Shown here: positions 1 through 7,980 of the stretch, one piece after another
Layout: every line of letters begins with the position of its first letter
Numbering within the stretch: the first letter of the stretch is position 1
Assembly: GCF_001407835.1 (NCBI RefSeq)
Contig: NZ_CYUO01000004.1
Location: 324,739-388,738, forward strand
Reading direction: 5' to 3'
Length of the DNA stretch: 64,000 bases
From: Lagierella massiliensis
Lineage (GTDB): Bacteria; Bacillota; Clostridia; Tissierellales; Peptoniphilaceae
The notes under the pieces: generated by a model
Told to the model about the DNA's origin: nothing
What the model saw: the letters and a program-made list of their open reading frames with translations, nothing else
Databases searched by the model: none
Program-made: the position numbers and the translations under genes

Positions 1-2
1 AT

Positions 3-1223
3 AGTCTATATCCTTTCAAAGAAGTGGTTGCAAAAAGATCCAGCCACGAAGACACAATTGAAAATATCGACATTGGTGGTCCGTCCATGATTCGTGCCTG
101 TGCAAAGAATTATAAACACTGTTTAATAGTTACAGATAAGAGCCAGTACAACGAAGTTATAAAGAGATTAAAAGATAAGACAGATGACGAAGATTTTAGA
201 ATGAAACTTGCAAAAGAGGCATTTCAATTAACTGCCACCTACGACAGTTTAATTGCTGACTACTTCAACACTAAGGCAGAAGAAGAGTTTCCTGAAAAAC
301 TAAACAAGTCATACGAACTCGTTCAAGAGCTTAGATATGGAGAAAATCCACATCAAAAGGCTGCTTACTACGAAGACTCAACACCATTTGGAAAGTTGGA
401 ATTAAAACAGCTTCATGGAAAAGAGCTTTCATATAATAATCTAAATGACTTAACAGGGGCGTTCAAAGCGAATAAAGTATTTGAAGAACCATGTGTCGTT
501 GCAGTTAAACATACAAACCCATGTGGCATTGGAGTTGGAGAAAATATTTATGAAGCCTACACAAAGGCATACGAATGTGATTCAGTTTCAATCTTTGGTG
601 GCATAATTGTACTAAATAGAGAAGTGGACAAAGAAACTGCCCAAAAGATGTCAGAAATATTTTTGGAAGTTGTTGCAGCGCCATCCTTCTCAAAGGAAGC
701 AATCGAAATTCTTGAAGGAAAGAAAAATATTAGATTAATAGAAATCTCCAACATGAACGAAGTTAAACTTGATGACAAGCAAATAAAACAAGTTTTAAAT
801 GGGATTTTAGTTCAAGATGTAGACGACATATTGTACGCTTCTGAACTTGACTTTGTAACAAACAGAAAACCAAGCGAAGAAGAATTAAAACAACTTGAAT
901 TTGCATGGAAATGCGCAAAGAGCGTCGCATCAAACGGAGTTGTAGTTGCAAAGGACGGACAGACTTTGGGAATTGGTCAAGGAGAAACCATGAGGGCGTG
1001 GGCTGTTGAAGAAGCTTTAGATCGAGCAGGAGAAAAAGTAAAGGGAGCAGTGTTTGCGTCAGATGGATTTTTCTTTGTGGACACAATGGAACTACTTCAC
1101 GAAAAGGGAATCACTGCAATTATCCAACCAGGTGGATCAGTAAAAGATAAAGATGTAATAGAATATGCCAATGAACATGATATGGCAATTGTATTTACCC
1201 ACACAAGACATTTTAGACATTAA
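3..1223 (+). CDS. purH: Bifunctional AICAR transformylase / IMP cyclohydrolase (5'-truncated)
   Basis: PurH carries out the last two steps of de novo IMP synthesis in the cytosol: formylation of AICAR with 10-formyl-THF, then ring closure. The reading frame is open from base 3, so the true start and most of the N-terminal cyclohydrolase domain lie outside the window. Visible family motifs are SLYPFKE, then IDIGGPSMIRA at the end of the cyclohydrolase part, LRYGENPHQ, KHTNPCGIGVG (the Lys-His pair of the transformylase active site), FGGIIVLNREVD, and the usual C-terminal end RHFRH. About 406 of roughly 510 residues are present. It ends at a strong terminator, so it is probably the last gene of an upstream purine operon. 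Identification is secure; only the start is unknown. Confidence 0.96.
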   Translation, partial: SLYPFKEVVAKRSSHEDTIENIDIGGPSMIRACAKNYKHCLIVTDKSQYNEVIKRLKDKTDDEDFRMKLAKEAFQLTATYDSLIADYFNTKAEEEFPEKLNKSYELVQELRYGENPHQKAAYYEDSTPFGKLELKQLHGKELSYNNLNDLTGAFKANKVFEEPCVVAVKHTNPCGIGVGENIYEAYTKAYECDSVSIFGGIIVLNREVDKETAQKMSEIFLEVVAAPSFSKEAIEILEGKKNIRLIEISNMNEVKLDDKQIKQVLNGILVQDVDDILYASELDFVTNRKPSEEELKQLEFAWKCAKSVASNGVVVAKDGQTLGIGQGETMRAWAVEEALDRAGEKVKGAVFASDGFFFVDTMELLHEKGITAIIQPGGSVKDKDVIEYANEHDMAIVFTHTRHFRH

Positions 1224-1230
1224 AAATAAC

Positions 1231-1263
1231 CAGCATAGGAATATTCCTATGCTGATTTTTTTG
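1231..1263 (+). terminator. Rho-independent terminator of purH
   Basis: A perfect inverted repeat (CAGCATAGGAAT/ATTCCTATGCTG) is followed by a run of T. It lies 8 bases after the purH stop. Confidence 0.93.
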
Positions 1264-1291
1264 TCTCATTTATTCTAAAGATATAAATTAA

Positions 1292-1388
1292 AAGGTTTAA
1301 TTTAAATAAGTTAAGATTAATCATAAACCTTGAAGAATAAATTTCTTAGAGTTATAATGATTTTTGAGTTTTAAATTTTTAAAACTCA
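1292..1388 (+). promoter_or_regulatory. Promoter region of the rhodanese operon
   Basis: A good vegetative promoter is visible: TTGAAG at 1330-1335, 17 bases, then TATAAT at 1353-1358. Two palindromes flank it. AAGGTTTA (1292-1299) pairs with TAAACCTT (1324-1331), which touches the -35. TGAGTTTTAAA (1365-1375) pairs perfectly with TTTAAAACTCA (1378-1388), right at the expected transcript start. The first could be an operator. The second would put a hairpin at the 5' end of the mRNA. Both roles are inferred. Confidence 0.6.
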
Positions 1389-1420
1389 GAATAATAATGT
1401 ATTTTAGAAAGGAGATTTAA

Positions 1421-3064
1421 ATGAATAAGAAGATATTATCTTTGGTTTTAGTATTTGCAATGATTTTAACTGCTTTTACAGGATGTAAACCTAAAGAAAA
1501 TAATCAATCAGAAGAAACTGGTTCTAAAGTAGAAGAAACAAATTCTACACAAGAAGCACAAGAAAAAGAGGAGGAAAAGGAAGTATCAAAATCTTACAAG
1601 AATGATGCAAAGATGAGTGATTTTGAAATGGCAAGTCTTGATGATGTAAAAGCTGCTATGGAAAAACCTGATGGAGATACTGTATTGGTAGATGCAAGAC
1701 CACAAGAAAATTATTCAGGATGGGCTTTAGAAGGTGCAAAAAATGGTGGACACTTAAAAAATGCAAAATTATTTTCATCCAGGTGGTTGGACTGTGAATA
1801 CTCTGCAGAAGCACCAAGAGAAGCGTACTTAAAAAGAGCTTTAGAAAGTCAAGGAATTAACAAAGATAAAAATGTTATAGTATATGACTATTCTGGAGAA
1901 CAAGCTGCACATGTTGCAAAATACTTAAATGATGAAGGAATATCTAATGTAAAAGTATTTTCTGCAAAAGAAATTATTGATGAAGGAAAAGATTTAGTAT
2001 CTTATGAAAATCATGATATGTTTTTGCCAACTGAAATAGTTAAAAATATTTCTGATGTTAAGACTGAAAAGTCAAATGAATTATCAGCAGAAGCTAAAGA
2101 AATTATTGGAGATAATATAGATAAAGTTGTGCTTGTAGATGTAGGTTGGGGAAATGCAGAAGCTTCAACATACTTTACAGTTGGTCATGTACCTGGTTCC
2201 GTGCATATAAACACAGATTCATATGAAAGGCCAAGGGTATATGTTCCTGAAAAAAGATCTGATTATGCAAAAGAATGGAGATTAATTTCTCTTGAAGAAT
2301 TCCGAGATACAGTTTGCCCTCAATATGGAATAACGAAAGATTCAATTGTAATAGTATCAGGTGCAGGAACAACACCTCAAGCGAGATTAGGATTTATGTT
2401 AAGAAGTTTAGGTGTTAAGGTATATGCTATGTCTGGGGCTTTAACTGCGTGGAAATACAATGGATATGAATTAGACACTGCTAAAGAAACTTTAGTAATT
2501 CCAAATTCAGTAGAAAGTTTTGGAGCAGATAATATTGCAAATCCAGATGAAATACTTTGGATGGATACTATAAAATCAATTTTAGCTGGAGAAACTCCTG
2601 GTCAAGTTGCCGACAATAGAGGAAAAGATGAATGGGATGGAGAATATTCAGGATATAGCTATCATGATTTGTCAGGAAGAATTGATGGATCAATTTGGTG
2701 TCCTCAAGGTGATAAAGATGAAGGCCAATACTTTGACAATGTTGATAACACACCAAGAACAAAAGAAGAACTTCTTTCACATATGACTGAATATGGATTA
2801 GATCCATCTCAAACTATTGCATTTTTCTGTGGTGATAGCTGGGGTGCTGCTCACATATCCTACTTCTGTCAATCAAATGATATAAACACAATTAAGCAAT
2901 GGGGTAATGGATGGATTCCATGGTCTAATTTAGGAAATGAATTTATAGATCATAATGGCAAAAAAGTTCATTATGATAAATATTTAGACACAGTATTAGA
3001 TGAAAATGGTAATGACGTTAGAGACGATGTAAATATTTTAGGTGACAAAGTAGATGAAAAATAA
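1421..3064 (+). CDS. Lipoprotein with three rhodanese-like domains
   Basis: A secreted, lipid-anchored sulfurtransferase-type protein of 547 aa. It has a lipoprotein signal peptide ending at the lipobox TAFTGC (Cys22), followed by a Glu/Lys-rich linker to about residue 70. Three rhodanese-like modules follow (about 70-190, 200-350 and 375-515). The active-site loop of module 1 reads YDYSGEQAA and that of module 2 reads VSGAGTTPQA, so both lack the catalytic cysteine. Module 3 reads FFCGDSWGAAH, with Cys470 in the right place. Two modules therefore look structural and one possibly catalytic. The start has a strong AAAGGAG site. The next gene overlaps by 11 bases and an MFS transporter follows, suggesting uptake or handling of a sulfur compound at the cell surface. 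The substrate is unknown. Confidence 0.85.
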   Translation: MNKKILSLVLVFAMILTAFTGCKPKENNQSEETGSKVEETNSTQEAQEKEEEKEVSKSYKNDAKMSDFEMASLDDVKAAMEKPDGDTVLVDARPQENYSGWALEGAKNGGHLKNAKLFSSRWLDCEYSAEAPREAYLKRALESQGINKDKNVIVYDYSGEQAAHVAKYLNDEGISNVKVFSAKEIIDEGKDLVSYENHDMFLPTEIVKNISDVKTEKSNELSAEAKEIIGDNIDKVVLVDVGWGNAEASTYFTVGHVPGSVHINTDSYERPRVYVPEKRSDYAKEWRLISLEEFRDTVCPQYGITKDSIVIVSGAGTTPQARLGFMLRSLGVKVYAMSGALTAWKYNGYELDTAKETLVIPNSVESFGADNIANPDEILWMDTIKSILAGETPGQVADNRGKDEWDGEYSGYSYHDLSGRIDGSIWCPQGDKDEGQYFDNVDNTPRTKEELLSHMTEYGLDPSQTIAFFCGDSWGAAHISYFCQSNDINTIKQWGNGWIPWSNLGNEFIDHNGKKVHYDKYLDTVLDENGNDVRDDVNILGDKVDEK

Positions 3065-3416
3065 AAAAATTTTAGTAGTATTTCTTGTTTTTGCTGTTTT
3101 CATAGCAGGATCATTTTATTATATTACAACTTCTACTCTAAATAGTGAAAATGAAGCTAAGAAGAATAGTACCAATACAGAAGAAACAGTATCAGAAGCA
3201 AAAGCAAAAGCAGATGCACAAAAACTGATAGGAGAAACTTTAACTCAAGATGAAGTTAAAGAAAAACTTGGAGACTGGTCTAATTTTGAGATGAGTAGTG
3301 AAGGCTGTGAAAGAGGAGTTTATGCAGGCAGATTTTTTTACAATGATTTCACTATCTTCTCAAAAACATATGATAAAGGTCAAACTTATCAGATAGAATC
3401 AATAAATGAAAAGTAG
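3054..3416 (+). CDS. Small membrane-anchored protein of the rhodanese operon
   Basis: A 120-aa protein that I do not recognise. An N-terminal hydrophobic helix (about residues 4-26) is followed by a polar Glu/Lys/Thr-rich linker and a compact domain containing a single cysteine (about residue 83, SSEGCERGVY). The topology is an exported domain tethered to the membrane. It starts inside the last codons of the rhodanese lipoprotein (11-base overlap) and ends 8 bases before the MFS gene, so the three are translationally coupled and probably act together. The lone Cys could accept sulfur from the rhodanese, but that is only a guess. Confidence 0.7.
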   Translation: MKNKKILVVFLVFAVFIAGSFYYITTSTLNSENEAKKNSTNTEETVSEAKAKADAQKLIGETLTQDEVKEKLGDWSNFEMSSEGCERGVYAGRFFYNDFTIFSKTYDKGQTYQIESINEK

Positions 3417-3424
3417 GTATTTAT

Positions 3425-4735
3425 ATGGGTAACTTTCTTGATAAGATAGGCATAAAAGGCGACTTGAAGGAAAATTTTGGGCTTATAATACTGCTTGCAT
3501 TTGGAGTTGCCGTTATTTCTGGACTGCCCTTCTTTAGATTTGAGTACTATGATGTCTATTTAAAAACATATAACTTAACCAATACTCAAATGGGTGTGTT
3601 CGGATCCATAATAGGATTCTTTGGAATAATATCCTATTTGTTTGGAGGAGTAATAGCTGATGGTTTAAATGTTAAAAAAATTATAGTTATTTCTTTGTTA
3701 GTTACAGGAATTGGCGGATTTTTACATCTACTACCTTTAGGATTCAAAGGACTACTTGTAATATATGCAGTTTGGGGTATTTCTACTACTTTTGCATTTT
3801 GGCCAGCATGCGTTAAAGCTATCAGGGTAGTTTCTGATGAAACAAATGAAGGAAAGACTTATGGCTTTTTTGAAGGTGGAAGAAATATTGCTGCAAGTAT
3901 AATAGCGCTGATAGCCTTGATACTTTTTAGAATAGGTGTATCGGGGATGGATAATAAATTACTTGCAATGAAATATGTAATTTTATTCTATTCTATTACA
4001 AATATAATTATGGCAGTTTGTGCTCATTATTTTATAAAAGATGATAAGATGGTACTTGCAACAGGAAGTGTAAGTTTCAAAGGTATTTCAGAGCTATTAA
4101 AAAATCCTGCAACTTGGATAATTTGCTTAGTATCCTTCTTTAACCATATATTTTGTTTAGCAGTATATTACTATATACCTTACACAACACAAATACTTGG
4201 AGCCTCAGTTGCCTTTGGTGCAACAATGGGACTACTTCGTAGATTTGGGTCAATAGGAGGTAATATATCTGGAGGATACTTGGCAGATAAAATAGGTACA
4301 GGTAAGTTGATGTTATCTGCATATATTTTTATTTTTGCATTACAAATCATCTTTATACTTGTTCCAATAAATCCAAAATTCATATGGATGGTTGCTATAC
4401 TATATGTTTTGATATTGGTATTTTTCAATATGAACTATGCAATGTCTTGGACAATGATTAGTCAAAGTGATATCCCTGTTGAATATTCTGGGACGGCAGC
4501 AGGATTGATTTCTACAGTAGGTGCTATTCCAGAGATGTTCGTTTCAATAACTGCAGGAAATATAATTGATAAAAATCCAGGAATTGTAGGATACAAATAT
4601 ATATTTTACGTTTTAACAGCAATCATTGGAATTGAAAGTATTTTAATCTATATATGGATTAGACATCTAAGAAATAAAGAATCTAAGAAAATGGAAGAAA
4701 AAACAAAAGAGGATATTAAAGTGTGTATGCACTAA
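3425..4735 (+). CDS. MFS transporter linked to rhodanese lipoprotein
   Basis: A 436-aa integral membrane protein with about 12 predicted hydrophobic helices and the layout of the major facilitator superfamily. Family-like elements include GGVIADGLNVKK after helix 2 (the loop 2-3 motif), FWPACVKAIRVV, and EGKTYGFFEGGRN before helix 5. It lies 8 bases after the small anchored protein and is the last gene before a terminator. Its neighbours suggest that the cargo is a sulfur-containing or otherwise rhodanese-related small molecule. The sequence alone gives neither substrate nor direction. The start is preceded only by a weak ribosome site, consistent with coupling. Confidence 0.85.
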   Translation: MGNFLDKIGIKGDLKENFGLIILLAFGVAVISGLPFFRFEYYDVYLKTYNLTNTQMGVFGSIIGFFGIISYLFGGVIADGLNVKKIIVISLLVTGIGGFLHLLPLGFKGLLVIYAVWGISTTFAFWPACVKAIRVVSDETNEGKTYGFFEGGRNIAASIIALIALILFRIGVSGMDNKLLAMKYVILFYSITNIIMAVCAHYFIKDDKMVLATGSVSFKGISELLKNPATWIICLVSFFNHIFCLAVYYYIPYTTQILGASVAFGATMGLLRRFGSIGGNISGGYLADKIGTGKLMLSAYIFIFALQIIFILVPINPKFIWMVAILYVLILVFFNMNYAMSWTMISQSDIPVEYSGTAAGLISTVGAIPEMFVSITAGNIIDKNPGIVGYKYIFYVLTAIIGIESILIYIWIRHLRNKESKKMEEKTKEDIKVCMH

Positions 4736-4737
4736 AA

Positions 4738-4766
4738 AACAGACTGGCGGATTGTCAGTCTGTTTT
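4738..4766. terminator. Bidirectional terminator between convergent operons
   Basis: AACAGACTG pairs with CAGTCTGTT around an 8-base loop, with T-rich tails on both strands. It can serve the MFS operon (+) and the small gene ending at 4772 (-). Confidence 0.8.
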
Positions 4767-4771
4767 AAATT

Positions 4772-4903
4772 TTAATTCATTAAACTTCTCTTAAGCTCCT
4801 TTACCACTTCATCTATTTTCAAACGAGTAGAATTTTTTGTAGCATATTTATCTGCTTCATCAAGTATTATTTTGATATAACTACCCTGTTTAAGGTTCTT
4901 CAT
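4772..4903 (-). CDS. 43-aa small protein, hypothetical
   Basis: A short minus-strand frame running from ATG at 4903 to TAA at 4772, encoding 43 residues starting MKNLKQGSYIKIILDEADK and ending LKRSLMN. The start has a GGAGAGG site about 8 bases upstream. The protein is hydrophilic, charge-rich and likely helical, with no signal peptide or membrane segment. It lies 38 bases after the lipoprotein gene on the same strand and ends 6 bases before a terminator, which supports a real, co-transcribed gene. Function unknown. Confidence 0.55.
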   Translation of the reverse strand: MKNLKQGSYIKIILDEADKYATKNSTRLKIDEVVKELKRSLMN

Positions 4904-4941
4904 ATTAAATCCTCTCCATTAATAAAAGTCAATTTATAGTA

Positions 4942-5637
4942 TTATTTTACACTAATCTTATAAATTTTCTCCAGCTCAATCGGAGCAGAATTTTCTATTT
5001 CAGTATTTTTAATTTCTCCACCAAAATAGACTTCAACACTTTTTCTTTCAAGGTCCTCTGTGCTGACCTTGCCATCCTTCCCATTATCTAAGTTTTCAAT
5101 TGATAGGGAAATGGGCTTTGTCATTAGTTTTTTAAAATAAAATCTATCATCAATATCGGTTGCTTCAACCAAAAGTGAATCTTCTTCTGTCTTTATAACC
5201 TTTGCTGTAAAATGAGCAACCCATTCAGGAATTTTATCGCTTTCATTGTCTATATTAATATTTTTAAATAAAATCCATTTATTGTCAATTTGGACATTTA
5301 CATATTGCTCATCCAAAGTTTGGTAGCTATAGCCTTTGCCGAAATTAGATTCATCATCCTCTTTAGGCTTCTCTGTTCCATCGACAGTAGTTTTTATTTG
5401 TCCATCTGGAGTCCCACATGTGACCATAGCATTTTGATAACCTGTGTCTACATAGATAACTCCCCTAACTTTAACCATTGCAGGATAGGCGTCTATAGCT
5501 TTTTCTTTATCAGGATTTTTTTCAGAGGTCACATTTAAAGACTCATTTTTATTTTTTGAAGCAACATTTTCATTTGTCTTATTGCAAGCAACAAAAATCA
5601 TCATGATCGCAATTAAAATTAAAATATTTTTTTTCAT
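4942..5637 (-). CDS. Hypothetical lipoprotein
   Basis: A 231-aa exported lipoprotein with a lipobox ending at Cys18 (MIFVAC), then an Asn/Lys/Glu-rich linker to about residue 50. The mature domain contains VKVRGVIYVDTGYQNAMVTCGTP, of a kind seen in small clostridial lipoproteins with no assigned function. It probably sits on the outer face of the membrane. A GGAGGAGC site precedes the ATG. It appears to be transcribed as its own unit with the 43-aa gene behind it; a terminator for the upstream CWB2 gene separates the two transcripts. No catalytic motif was recognised. Confidence 0.75.
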   Translation of the reverse strand: MKKNILILIAIMMIFVACNKTNENVASKNKNESLNVTSEKNPDKEKAIDAYPAMVKVRGVIYVDTGYQNAMVTCGTPDGQIKTTVDGTEKPKEDDESNFGKGYSYQTLDEQYVNVQIDNKWILFKNINIDNESDKIPEWVAHFTAKVIKTEEDSLLVEATDIDDRFYFKKLMTKPISLSIENLDNGKDGKVSTEDLERKSVEVYFGGEIKNTEIENSAPIELEKIYKISVK

Positions 5638-5682
5638 AGCTCCTCCTGATTTATTTTATGTAATACTTTAGAATTATTAGTT

Positions 5683-5719
5683 AAACAAAATCGGCACAAA
5701 GATAATCTTCATGCCGATT
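5683..5719 (-). terminator. Terminator of the CWB2 surface protein gene
   Basis: Read on the minus strand, AATCGGCA and TGCCGATT form an 8-bp stem, followed by a T-rich tail. Confidence 0.85.
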
Positions 5720-5765
5720 AAATCTAAGGAAATTTCCTCAATTAAAATTCAGTAAAACTAACTTA

Positions 5766-7784
5766 TTATTCGCCTTTGATGTAATCGATAAATGGATTGT
5801 TTACCCATATTTTTTCAGCGACTGCAGTATTAACTTTTAGGAATTCGTTCAAAGTCTTTATAACTTTTGCTGAATCTTTTTCAAGGGTAAATGTGTGAAG
5901 GATTAGGTCATCTTTTACAATTTTATTGTCAATTAAGTTTCCGTAACCTTCACCCATTTCTGCAGTTGTGCTATATAGTGGAACCCACCATGAGTCTGCA
6001 ATTCTATTTTCGCCATTAGGCATGTCTTTTGTCTTCATTGTATTTGCAATTACAAGTTTATCAAGCTTTTGCATATCTTCTTTGTTTTCAAATTCGATAT
6101 AGATATTAAATTCTATGGAGTTTGCTACCATTTTGCCATCTTTTACCTTAACAACTTCATATTTTTCAGTTGCTGGAGCTGGTTCTCCCCATTCTTTTCT
6201 ATATTCATATGCTGAAGATTTTGGCTCTATTGCGACTTTACCTTTTATTCCTTCCATTCTTAGGATGGCTAAAAGTTGATTTACATTGTCTATTGAGTCT
6301 TGACTATAAACAAAAGTCTTGCTCTTGTCGAAGTTGTTTGCATATTCTTTTGAGATTATGTTAAATCCTGTAGCTTCGTTTTTTGTTATAAGTTCAACAC
6401 CTGCTCTAAAAGCGTCGTTATTTGTTAAAACTTTTGCCTTGTCATATTCTTTTCCAAGTTCAAATGCAACGTATGGATTTGAGATATCTCCAGACTTCAT
6501 AGCTTTAATATTGTTATTTGCTACAAGGCCTTTAAGCATTTTATCTATAACAGGTTTTAATTCATTTCCCTTAATGAATTCTCTTAAAGTTTCAGCTTCA
6601 ACGTTAGAACCTAATTTGTATGCAGCTACTGCCTTTAAAATAGCTTCGTCATATTCTCCTGCTTCAAGTCCAAGGACTTTAAGGGCTTGTTCTTTAGTTA
6701 TAACTCTTGTTAATTCGGATAGATTATTTCCTTCGTTAAACAAGTTAATAATATCTAATTTTTCGTTGCCTGTTAGAGCGTGTCTCTTGCTTACGTCTTT
6801 TAAGTCTTTAGGCATTTTGTTTACTGTGTAGGAGAAAAGTGAGTTCTTTCCATACATAATATTAACAAGATTATCTTCTGCAATTGAGCTGTCTCCACCT
6901 ACAATTACAATTTTTTTAGCATTTTCCTTTACAAATGAAAGCACTTTTTCATTGATTCCATCTTTTGTAGCAAGAACGATAGGTGCGTTAAGTTTTGCTG
7001 CAACTGATGATGCTGAAAGTGCATCTGGATAATCTTCACCACTTGCGATGATTACAGTGTCAAGTCCACCAAATTCTTTTTTATATTCTTTTGCAACTTC
7101 AAGGGAAGTTAGATACCTGTTTGAACCGCTTATTCTCTTTTCTTTACCTTCTACAGAATCTTTTCCACCGATTATTACGGCGTTGTCAAATCCCTTAGTA
7201 GAAGGAGCAAGGTTTAATAAATTAAATTTATTTTCTTTATTTCTTCCTGCAAGTGGACCTGCAGCAAGTGCGTCAGGATATTTTTCCCCATCAGCTACAT
7301 AGTTTGTGATATTTTCTTTTGCAATTTCTTTACCAAGTAATTTGTATCTGACTTGTCCAAGTTTTTCAGAAGTTTTATATCTATTTGTTCCTGAAATTCT
7401 TTCAACAGGGTAGGATTTTGAAATTTCCCTCTCAACGTCAACTGATACTGTTGAATCTCCACCAAGAATATATACCTTTTCAGGTTTTATTCTCTCAAGT
7501 TCTTTCTTGGTATGTTCATCAAGTTTTTTAGAACCGGTTAAAAGTAATGGCCATTTTTCTTGAATAGTTAATGTACTTCCAACAAGGGCATCAGGAAAAA
7601 CTTCGCCACTTGCAACTACAACTGCTTTAGATTTATCATAGTATTTTTCTGAAATCTTAGTAGCTGTTTCATATCTGTTTGTACCGTAGATTCTCTCTAC
7701 CTGTAAATTTTGTGATGCATTTAATTTTCCTGCAGGAATTAACATTGATCCTGCTAAAAGTACAGCTAAAAATTTTTTATTCAT
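5766..7784 (-). CDS. Surface protein with CWB2 cell-wall-binding repeats
   Basis: A 672-aa secreted protein. A cleavable signal peptide (about 1-23) is followed by three cell-wall-binding repeat 2 modules (about 28-315). These are recognisable from the repeated phrases RIYGTNRYETA, RISGTNRYKTS and RISGSNRYLTS, each followed by an ASGE.FPDAL or ADGEKYPDAL element and an ILGGDSTVS, IIGGKDSVE or IVGGDSSIA element. In clostridia, CWB2 triplets hold proteins to the wall by binding an anionic polymer. The C-terminal half (about 320-672) is not recognised; it is soluble and mixed alpha/beta and presumably the functional part. The start has an AGGAGGAAA site, and a minus-strand TATAAT lies at 7816-7821. 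Confidence 0.9.
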   Translation of the reverse strand: MNKKFLAVLLAGSMLIPAGKLNASQNLQVERIYGTNRYETATKISEKYYDKSKAVVVASGEVFPDALVGSTLTIQEKWPLLLTGSKKLDEHTKKELERIKPEKVYILGGDSTVSVDVEREISKSYPVERISGTNRYKTSEKLGQVRYKLLGKEIAKENITNYVADGEKYPDALAAGPLAGRNKENKFNLLNLAPSTKGFDNAVIIGGKDSVEGKEKRISGSNRYLTSLEVAKEYKKEFGGLDTVIIASGEDYPDALSASSVAAKLNAPIVLATKDGINEKVLSFVKENAKKIVIVGGDSSIAEDNLVNIMYGKNSLFSYTVNKMPKDLKDVSKRHALTGNEKLDIINLFNEGNNLSELTRVITKEQALKVLGLEAGEYDEAILKAVAAYKLGSNVEAETLREFIKGNELKPVIDKMLKGLVANNNIKAMKSGDISNPYVAFELGKEYDKAKVLTNNDAFRAGVELITKNEATGFNIISKEYANNFDKSKTFVYSQDSIDNVNQLLAILRMEGIKGKVAIEPKSSAYEYRKEWGEPAPATEKYEVVKVKDGKMVANSIEFNIYIEFENKEDMQKLDKLVIANTMKTKDMPNGENRIADSWWVPLYSTTAEMGEGYGNLIDNKIVKDDLILHTFTLEKDSAKVIKTLNEFLKVNTAVAEKIWVNNPFIDYIKGE

Positions 7785-7914
7785 TTGAATTTCCTCCTTC
7801 TTGTACTTTAATACTATTATACACTAAAATAGAAACTTAGATGAAACAAATTGAAAAAATATAGCCCAAAGCAATCAAAAAAATGAATATGATATAGGTT
7901 TTATCGTTTAACCA

Positions 7915-7943
7915 TTGCAAAAACTTCTGTTTATAGATAAAAT
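7915..7943 (+). promoter_or_regulatory. Vegetative promoter of gltX
   Basis: TTGCAA at 7915-7920, 17 bases, then TAAAAT at 7938-7943. No T-box sequence is present before gltX, in contrast to cysS. Confidence 0.6.
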
Positions 7944-7980
7944 TATTATATATGTTATTGATTAAGATGAAGGAGAAAAT

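Noticed and set aside
505-1086. Minus-strand open frames opposite purH and other large genes
   Set aside because: They mirror coding bias of the real genes, have no ribosome sites, and show low-complexity, shadow-like protein sequence.
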